A stretch of DNA of 64,000 nucleotides, from NCBI RefSeq assembly GCF_964204645.1, contig NC_134029.1, forward strand, positions 398,501 to 462,500. Direction: 5' to 3'. Below are positions 56,801 through 64,000 of the stretch, piece by piece. The translations under genes were made by a program, and so were the position numbers. This DNA comes from Tubulanus polymorphus (taxonomy: Eukaryota > Nemertea > Palaeonemertea > Tubulaniformes > Tubulanidae). The first letter of the stretch is position 1, and the number at the start of each line of letters is the position of its first letter. The notes beneath the pieces were generated by a model. That model searched no databases and was not told the origin of the DNA. It saw nothing but the letters and a program-made list of their open reading frames with translations.

Positions 56801-59585
56801 TGACAATTTAACGATTGAATTATAGGAGAATCTCGGTTTGAAGAAGTTAAATGTCGCGTGGAACGGATTCGCTGAAGACGGTTGCGCCGCGATGATGCCA
56901 GCTTTACAGAAAAATAAATTCCTCGCTGAATTAGATTTAAGTAATAATCGTATTAATCCTGAAGGTATCGGACATTTATTGAAAGGTCTGATGTCGAACA
57001 CAGCTCTGTGTGCCATACGGGTAAGGATAAACAGAATTAATCATTTGATGGGTTATCTTGAAATTTAAGAGGATATTTTTCTCCTCCTGTCTTGTAGCTG
57101 GGTAAGAATCCTATAACTCCGCGGATAGCTCTGCAGATTCTACAAGCATCGGTTAAATTAGGACCCGATTCAGCTTTATATCTTATAGATCTAGAGGTGA
57201 GCATTTCTATTTAGAACGAGGTAGCCATTGAGTAAATATTTCACATTTCGTGGCCATCTTGGATGTTGACGAAAGCAGCGAAACCTTTCTGATCGAAGAC
57301 CTGATCCAAATCATATGTGACCCAAGATGGCTGCTCGATATGAAATAGGTGAATTCCGATCTATGTGTTTTGCAATGATTCTCATCTGTTTTTAATTCTG
57401 TTGTTTTTATATGTGATTTGTCAGGATATCGTCGTCGATGAAGAATTCATATCGAATTTAGAGAATATAATTAAAGTGAAGAATATCGAAGTTTTACACG
57501 GACCCGTCATCAGAAAATCGAATGAAAAAGTTCATTTGAGAAATAAGAAGTTCGCTCAAGAAAGACGATTAACGACGGCTTTATTCGAGCACATGGATAA
57601 ACAGGGATACCGGGTTGTCGATATGTTTCATCGGTTGGATAAGGATAAGAGTAACTCACTTACTCGTAAAGAGTTACAACAGCCGTTCATGGTAAGGATA
57701 AATGGAATTCATTTCCCGACAGAGAGTAAACAGGAATGATTATCGACATTTACTGAATGCATGCAGTATAAACCCCTATAGTGTAGCAGGGAAAAATAGT
57801 TTAACCAAACCTTAAACTCATTATCAGTGACGATCGTTTTTTCTGTTCGAGTTCAGTTCAGCTTTCTTGGCTTCGTTAATTGTAAATGAAAATCGTAACG
57901 GAAGGTGACCATAATACCTAAGGGGGAGCAAATCTAACGTGGGAACCTAATGGGTCGGCGGGGGGGGGGGGGTTATGGGGTGATGATAAGAAGAAGGCTG
58001 TGGTACTTATTAATTAGAACTAACAGATGAATTAATGATTTAGGAGAATAACGTTCCGGTTACTGAGAATCAATTGGATGAAATGATGGCTGAACTTGAT
58101 ACTGATAACAGCGGAGACGTGGACTTACGGTAAGACTGAAGTCACCCGAGTGTCTCGGGATCAATCGGGTTCGAATCCCATCCGGGGAAGAAGATGATTT
58201 AAATCTTGACAACCGTTCAATATACAATGGAACCTCTTTACAGCGAACTTCACAGGACCAGAAAATATGTTCGTTATAACCGATAGTTCGTTATATCGAT
58301 TTTGAAATTAATTAAATTTTCTTACTTTGGACGAAATTCTATATCCGATGAGTCGTTGTATCCGGGTTCGTTATAACGAGGTTCCGCTGTATTCACAACA
58401 CAACGTAAATTAATATCTATCATAAAAACACCAACTAATAATATTGACATGTGATTAACATTGACAGTAAACAGACGTGGTTTGAGTAATGTAAAATCCC
58501 CGCACACTAAGGACGAAAAGAGGGTCTTAAATGTTTCATTTTTGTTGTGACTGTTATATTCTAATAGTGTCCCTGATGATGATTAAGATGGACTATTAGG
58601 ATACAGTCAAATTGAAGTTGAATACATAATCAGCTTAAGGAAACATTTCAGACTTTTTTGATTCTTATTCATTTTCTATTAATCGCAACACGGACTCACA
58701 TTGTTTCATCATTGGTTCAAGTGGCTTTATAAATAATTCAACAAACAACAAAATAACATCAAAGAAACGACTGCGCTGATCTTCTGTCTAACAACGATGT
58801 TATAATATATAATGTTTTTATATTGAATTCGTGGCTGCTTTAAAAACACTAATTTAACATGTTTGGTATTGTTTTACAGACCTCGCTAAACGCTCATCTC
58901 ACGCCCGCTTTAACTAATATAATCCCTGTTTGGTAAGGAAATCATTTATCTGAACAAAAATAGTTAGGTATAACACAAATTGTGTCGAACGACACTATCC
59001 TTATAAACCATCATATATCAGCTAATATTTAGGATAAGCGAAAATGGCAAAAGCTTCCGAAAGAGAGGGAATCTCAAATATGGAGCTACAGTGAAATTGT
59101 TCACACTTTAATTCATAAATCCGTATCGGAGATTCTAGCTCTTTCGGAAGCTTTTGCCATTTTCGCTTATCTTAAATATAAGCTGAGATATACGGAAGAC
59201 CCTAGGTGACATACGAGATAATCTTTTCATAATTTCGACTTAATAAGCCGAAATTGTGTCATCTCGTATGTCACCTAGGGTCTTCCGTAGAGATGATGGT
59301 TTATAAGGATGGTGTCGTGTAGTTTGTGTTACCTAACTATTTTTGTTCAGCGTAAACGAATAAATCAATCTAATAAGATATAATATCAAAGGTCCAAAGA
59401 GAAAACCTGTTTCTTGTATTTCCAGCGAACTTCTGAAAGCGTCTCGTATGAATAAAAGGAAAAGTATTATGAATAAGTTGCTATTTGCGGGAAGAAAGAA
59501 AAGTCCAAGTAAAGCAGCCATTTCGTTTCGAGAATTTATGGCAAAATGGAAATCTGGTCAACAGACTGATAATGCAGACAACTAG
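53845..59585 (+). CDS. LRRC74: Leucine-rich repeat and EF-hand protein, LRRC74-like, complete
   Basis: Twelve coding exons encode 660 aa: 53845-54403, 54705-54901, 55429-55536, 55795-55888, 56058-56107, 56343-56424, 56545-56630, 56826-57020, 57098-57196, 57425-57691, 58044-58129, 59426-59585. All joins are GT-AG and in frame. Residues 1-186 are disordered, basic and Ser-rich, with an alanine run near 150. Residues 240-470 carry eight RI-type leucine-rich repeats (LTVLDLAEDHL, LNLARNDI, LKILDLSGNHL, AEMRLSHNDF, LHLDLSWNHL, LKKLNVAWNGF, LAELDLSNNRI, AIRLGKNPI). Two EF-hand loops follow, DKDKSNSLTRKE (562-573) and DTDNSGDVDLRE (598-609), both canonical and so probably calcium-binding. The tail is basic. 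The LRRC74 A/B choice is not resolved. A polyA signal aataaa lies near 59951. Confidence 0.93.
55062..55152. mobile_element. 91-bp foldback MITE in LRRC74 intron 2
   Basis: Left end cagttgcatagtcatggctt, right end (reverse) cagttgcacagtcgtgacta; the interior has ttaagaccacttttgac. A related remnant lies at 52912-52960. Confidence 0.65.
57235..57348. mobile_element. imperfect inverted repeat in LRRC74 intron 9
   Basis: tatttcacatttcgtggcc with atcttggat (57237-57265) faces ccaagatggctgctcgatat with gaaata. About 20 of 26 bases pair. Probably a degraded MITE. Confidence 0.4.
58150..58190 (+). mobile_element. tRNA-like SINE fragment (B box only)
   Basis: cgggttcgaatcccatccgg contains a B box ggttcgaatcc. 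The upstream A-box half is missing or decayed. It lies in LRRC74 intron 11. Confidence 0.35.
58225..58389. mobile_element. pogo/Tigger-like MITE with TA target duplication
   Basis: Ends caatggaacctctttacagc and (reverse) cagcggaacctcgttataac, the well-known terminal pattern of pogo-type Tc1/mariner derivatives, are flanked by TA on both sides (58223-58224, 58390-58391). 165 bp, no transposase frame. It sits in LRRC74 intron 11. Confidence 0.75.
58560..58690. repeat. dispersed repeat fragment related to the 69-bp array
   Basis: ggactattaggatacagtca and aaggaaacatttcagactt match the phrases at 5.3-6.1 kb, 6.65 kb and 11.55 kb. Confidence 0.5.
58950..59350. mobile_element. 401-bp foldback element with an outer stem and two inner hairpins
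   Basis: Outer inverted ends ctgaacaaaaatagttagg (58950) and its complement ending at 59350, extended by ccttataaaccatcat pairing near 59000 and 59305. Inside are two near-perfect hairpins: arms 59031-59065 with 59139-59173 (ggcaaaagcttccgaaagag), and 59191-59219 with 59261-59289 (cggaagaccctaggtgacat). No open frame of note. No clear target duplication. It lies in LRRC74 intron 11, 75 bp before the last exon. Confidence 0.85.
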
Positions 59586-60071
59586 CGGAGTCTAGCGGCA
59601 ACTCGCGACAACTAGTGAAACCTTCACTTTTTGGCGATCACCTGGCCACAATCTTGTGGTTCTGTACTGTAAATTATATGTTTCAATTATACGTATTTTG
59701 AGTTAAATATCAAGAGGTTGTTCCTTCCTTTTCTGACGGGATTCAGGTACCAAGGATTTCCTTCACGCATCGGGTTCAATGTGAATGACTGATGTCTATT
59801 CAGCCGCTCGTGGGTTCAGTCGATACGTGCACATCCACACGTGGTTTTAAATCATATAACTAGCCTTACCCTTATTAAATTGTCTATACATAAGTAATCA
59901 AAATAGACTAAAACCTAGGTCTTGACATTTCAGCTGGCCCTGGTCTGATAAATAAACAAACACGATATAAAATTTAATTTCTATCGAATATTTAATGCCT
60001 CATAGATAATTTTTCTAATATTCAGAAAATATTTGATAATTTCGATGAATTTCTAGTTAAATCAATATCTC

Positions 60072-61742
60072 CTACTTTCCACATTTTCTGTAGACTTCGT
60101 GATGATAGGCGGCGCAGTTGTAGTTAATAACGTAACCATGTTTAAATAACTGGGCGTTTTCACATTCGAATTCCAGATGACTTTGATTACCCTGTCGACC
60201 TGTAAAAAGAAATCATTACACGCGTTACCACTGCGATAGGAGAGTATACGTGAATAAGTTGAAATTTGTGCTAAATCTTCAAGTTTCTTTTTACCGAATC
60301 TTTTACGAAAAAAATCTCCGGGATAATCTTGTTACAGTTCCTCTTTTTAAAAACGTTTCATAACGCTTTTAATTCTTAGAATGTCACTATCTGCTTATCT
60401 TAATATTATAATAATGATTTTATTATCATTGAATAAAGACTAGAGATGAAGGTTTCAAGGTGAAAAACTGAACAATTTAAAAAATTACGAAATATTCATC
60501 AAAACTTGATATAATTGTCGACGTTTAAATGTTTTTTCATTGTTTCTAATATCAATATAGAATCTGCTCATTAACTTGACAACAGAACAAAGAAAACTAA
60601 ACCTAATTTTACTATAAAAGAATCTTACCCTTCATTCCGGATAAAAATGGTTCGTAAGCTTCGTATAAACACGGTAGAACACTCAGACAGTAAGACATCT
60701 TCTGTTCGTCAGATTGTGCTAACATGTCAATACAGCGTCCCTCCTCATTCATCCTGTAACCCATCGCTTTATCATGCGCTCTTTCAACTGCTACTTTACA
60801 TAATTTAAACTCGTCCTCTATGAGAGGATCCTTCCTAGCCACACCGCACTGATATCTACCCTCTCGACAACTACTGATTTTCTGAAACCTTTTCTCTTCA
60901 TCCAGTCCTTTATACGAATTATTGCATCGTTCCCATTCCTTCATTCGCTGCATTTCTGCCTCTTCACTCAACACAGTATTCATCATCAGTCCATCAGAAC
61001 ACGACGAAGGAGGCTGGGGTCCTACAAACAGGAATCAAAATCAGCAACAAGAATTCTATAGTTTTGTTTTAAGTTTGACTGCACAGTGTTAATCAGTTCA
61101 TTTCCGATGTCTTTTCTCTGTCGATTCATTCGTTCATTTCATATTTGAAAATTGTGATTGTTACTAACAGCCACAATTCTTTTTTGCAATTGTTTTTCAT
61201 ATCAAGTTACATAAACTGCACTGTGCGTTCACGCGATGCTGATTCTTATGTTTTCAAAAATCCTAACCGAAAACTGCGGGTGGAACTGTGGAATTTAATT
61301 TCCACCGTGGAAGTCGTATTTAATTTTTCATTCATTATTACACGTGAAGATATTACAGCTAAAGGTACGAGTTCGTTATTTCTAAACGATTCTAGAGAAT
61401 AAGATAAAATCCCACTATTTACAGATTAAACGAATTTAAAAACCAGAATTTATTTATTCAATCAAAAATATATATAAAAGACACATAGTTATTATGACAC
61501 ATAGTCAAACATAAACAATCATCTGTAAATAGTGGGATTTTATCTTATTATCCGTTCACCACGTTTGAGTGTGGTTATCGTTCGATTCTAGAGAAGTTTC
61601 TACTTACTCAAAGAAGTCCCGTGTAAAAAAGGTTCTACTTACTCGTATCCTCTGTTTCCGAGTTACCACAAGCACGAACACTGGTCACGAAAACCGCTGC
61701 TACAGAAAACAGGAAAATCCCGTAAATGATCGAAGAAGACAT
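60072..61742 (-). CDS. Secreted 12-cysteine protein of unknown family, complete
   Basis: Three exons, 61742-61643, 61021-60629 and 60199-60072, joined in phases 1 and 1 with GT-AG borders, encode 206 aa. Residues 1-23 form a signal peptide (MSSSIIYGIFLFSVAAVFVT, then SVRA before Cys). The mature part has 12 Cys, enough for six disulfides, spread through ERCNNSY, ISSCREGRYQCGV, FKLCKVA, RCIDML, SYCLSVLPCLYE, FECENA, NYNCAAY and KCGK, with helix-forming charged stretches between. No transmembrane segment follows. I do not recognise the family; helical cysteine-rich secreted proteins of unknown function are common in invertebrates. The gene is tail to tail with LRRC74 (487 bp apart). Confidence 0.85.
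61402..61545. mobile_element. 144-bp MITE with TA target duplication
   Basis: Near-perfect terminal inverted repeats agataaaatcccactattt/acagat of about 25 bp, flanked by TA (61400-61401, 61546-61547). No open frame. It lies in intron 1 of the secreted-protein gene. Confidence 0.75.
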
Positions 61743-62815
61743 TTCAGAGATGTTTAACGTCGAATACTCTTAATGTACAATGAAAAGGTTATCACACGTA
61801 TAACAGTAAAGTGAGATCGGATATTTTTGATAGCACCTGTTCGGTGAAGTGACAGGACACCTGCATTAGCGATGATTCGATTTCCAATCTCGAATTTCTG
61901 ATTTTATTTTTATATCAGTTTTCTATGAATCTGTAGCTGATTGTACACGTATGTATAATGCGTTTAACGGAGTTAATGTTGTATGACATTTTCTGACTTA
62001 AGTACAAGAGCGACAAGGATTTTGAAATTCTAGTGATAAAATGTCCTAACATATCCTTGCTATTGTTTCTGATGTGATAGTTGCACTGGCGGGATCAGCA
62101 TCAGATCTACTAAACTGTTACTGCAGTGATGAACAGTGTGTCCGGAATGATTTGACACACGGCGCATACGGCAGTCTGTTGATACATACATATAGTTATT
62201 TGAATATTGTACAGTTGGCTCCAGTTAAACCTTTGTAGTAATCGATTACTCCAAAATTTCCATAGGAGAAAGTTTGGGATTGAGTCTAAAAAAACAGAAG
62301 AATTCAGACTTGAGTGTTTTACTAATCGAGTAACTGACCTATTGAGTTTGTTACTGGTCTGCAGTCAGTTTTTTTTCTTAAGTAAGACAGTGTCAAAGAA
62401 CATTTTCGACAACTCGAAGCAAAAGTGTTTCATTATTCATGACTTAGAAAACATAGAATTTATCGATAAAATTGATCTTTTTCATGTATATAATACATAT
62501 ATAAGTTTTTGAATAGAAAATGAATGAGAGATCTCTAAGCACAACGCGCTCATGTGTCATAAGCAGTTAACCTTCATTAACCCTTTGACCCCCTGACAGA
62601 TGTTTTACGTCTAATACTAAAGCGACTCTTCCTTGTAATACATAAATGTTCAATCTTGACTAATTGGTGTCATCTCATATATGTAATGTACAATGCAGAC
62701 AATAGATAGCCAGATCTAAAAACAGTTCTTTATCATCAAAAATGAGTAATTTTCCACCCCAAAAGGATTTTTCGATGGGCTGAAATTGGCACTTCGGGTG
62801 AACCTATTCCTGAAG

Positions 62816-62890
62816 TTGCCTGGATTCGAACCCGGGCCTCCAACATGCCAACAGCGCACGCTAACCGCTAGACCATAGACCGGTGGTGCG
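62816..62890 (-). mobile_element. tRNA-like sequence (SINE head or tRNA pseudogene)
   Basis: On the minus strand, A box tggtctagcgg (62875-62865) and B box ggttcgaatcc (62832-62822) are intact with normal spacing, and the D and T arms look tRNA-like. The acceptor ends do not pair, so a functional tRNA is unlikely. Confidence 0.5.
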
Positions 62891-63269
62891 GTTTGTCAGT
62901 TTGTCCGGTCAATGAAGGTGACCATTCAGCTATGGAGGCGTTAAGGAGAAATGGTGTGGATCAGTTTCACAGTCGTCGTTTATATTCACATTTTACTTGT
63001 TTAGTTGAAAAGGATCGTACATCGGATCTCGATGTCCGTATCTCGTTCATTAGTTCATGCCCGTGACGTAAGGTGGCTCTACCGGTACCGATACGGATGA
63101 GGGATGACGTCATTGAAGCCGTCAGTTCCCGCGGGAAATTACAGCGTTTGGCTCGATTAGTTGAGGACAAGACGTTAAAGAGCTCTCAACCACTCTAAAC
63201 CGTCTCTCAGTTTTATACACGAGAAATTTATTCATTAGAACCAACGATTGAGACCGGCGCTGTGGGTAC

Positions 63270-63299
63270 TACCGCTGCTGCTGCTGCTGCTGCTGCTGG
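63270..63299. repeat. (CTG)n tract
   Basis: Ctgctgctg for about 27 bp. Confidence 0.9.
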
Positions 63300-64000
63300 T
63301 GATGTGCATTTAGTTACTACTGGAATAAATTGTACTCCTAGATTTTTGTAGATCTACTCGTGGTCTAAACAAGATATGTGCATGCATCTATCCTATACCA
63401 GTTAAGGTAAGCCGAAGATTCGACTAAACTTGTGAATATTTGCTTATGTTATTTTCTTTAATTCGAAATAGTTTTTGATAAAACACGATTTTCTAATTGA
63501 AGTTTTCTCTCGTCACACGGAAACAGATTGACTCTTTGTGAAATCCTAACTGATGATATATCATGAGATTGATTGACGGTGAATATCATGAAATCATGAG
63601 ATTATTATTATTGACAGTGGGTTGAGAGTACACGAGTCTGTTAAAGTCTAATAAGGGCAGACACTGAGAGGAGAGTTTGTTATATGAAATAATAAATCAT
63701 TTATGGATAAATTGCTCGTATAAATCATGTATTTGATAATATGACCGGGCAGACATCGTATATTCTCATTGTGTTTTATGCGTTCGATATCCTTTTTAAT
63801 TAATGACCTTTTTGTACTTAATCCGGGAATTCGGTTGTGTTCTAATAACGCTTTCGAGTACAAACTATTTTCAAGGTACCTCCGATTATTCGAACCACGA
63901 AATTAACTATATTTTACATGATAGTCGTATTCTTATCAATCTGTTATTTTGGAATGGTCAAATCTCTGATATTCTATTTGTTGTTGATATTGAAATTGAT

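Larger units (their letters stand above)
61750..64000. other. right-hand intergenic region, no gene
   Basis: Contains the tRNA-like fragment at 62816-62890 and a ctgctgctg tract at 63270-63299. Small open frames at 62207-62512 and 62967-63170 lack a good start, splice sites or motifs. Confidence 0.5.

Noticed and set aside
62207..62512. 101-codon open frame
   Set aside because: It has no ATG at its start, AT-biased codons, no motif and no splice sites.
62816..62890. Functional tRNA gene
   Set aside because: Pol III boxes are good but the acceptor stem does not pair and the anticodon stem is poor.

Overview
The window is animal nuclear DNA, not bacterial or viral. All supported genes are split by GT-AG introns, it is AT-rich, and it is crowded with minisatellites, microsatellites and small foldback transposons. 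The gene content (an MCTP-type C2 protein, an ARL14EP-like protein, an LRR plus EF-hand protein of the LRRC74 type), the TTAGGG tracts and the short exons in repeat-filled introns fit a marine invertebrate, probably a spiralian (mollusc, annelid, brachiopod or relative). I cannot name the species from sequence alone.

Layout. (1) About 1-45 kb, minus strand: the 5' two thirds of a large MCTP gene (multiple C2 domains and transmembrane region protein). The window holds several candidate first exons (40.6, 39.8 and 28.2 kb, perhaps 11.8 kb), a charged N-terminal region (25.0-24.6 kb), cassette-like small exons, the C2A domain (7.8-5.1 kb), a linker, and most of C2B (970-351). The gene runs off the left edge. 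Its introns carry nearly all the large tandem arrays, including a 71-bp array of about 6.9 kb and a 43-bp array of about 3 kb. (2) 48.5-50.7 kb, plus strand: a complete three-exon ARL14EP-like gene (164 aa). (3) 53.8-59.6 kb, plus strand: a complete twelve-coding-exon LRRC74-like gene (660 aa) with eight leucine-rich repeats and two canonical EF-hands. (4) 61.7-60.1 kb, minus strand: a complete three-exon gene for a 206-aa secreted, 12-cysteine protein of unknown family, tail to tail with LRRC74. (5) 61.8-64 kb: no gene seen; a tRNA-like SINE fragment and a CTG tract.

Every multi-exon model was checked by hand for splice dinucleotides and reading phase, and all joins keep the frame. The genes do not form an operon or pathway. 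MCTP and LRRC74 both look calcium-binding but sit in separate transcription units.

I do not see a self-contained new molecular system. The most interesting items are: the set of candidate MCTP first exons that all end in phase 1, one with an acylation-like N-terminus; the run of symmetric phase-0 cassette exons; a 401-bp three-stem foldback element in the last LRRC74 intron; seven CCAAT boxes followed by a TATA box antisense to MCTP; and recent block duplications inside the two largest minisatellites.
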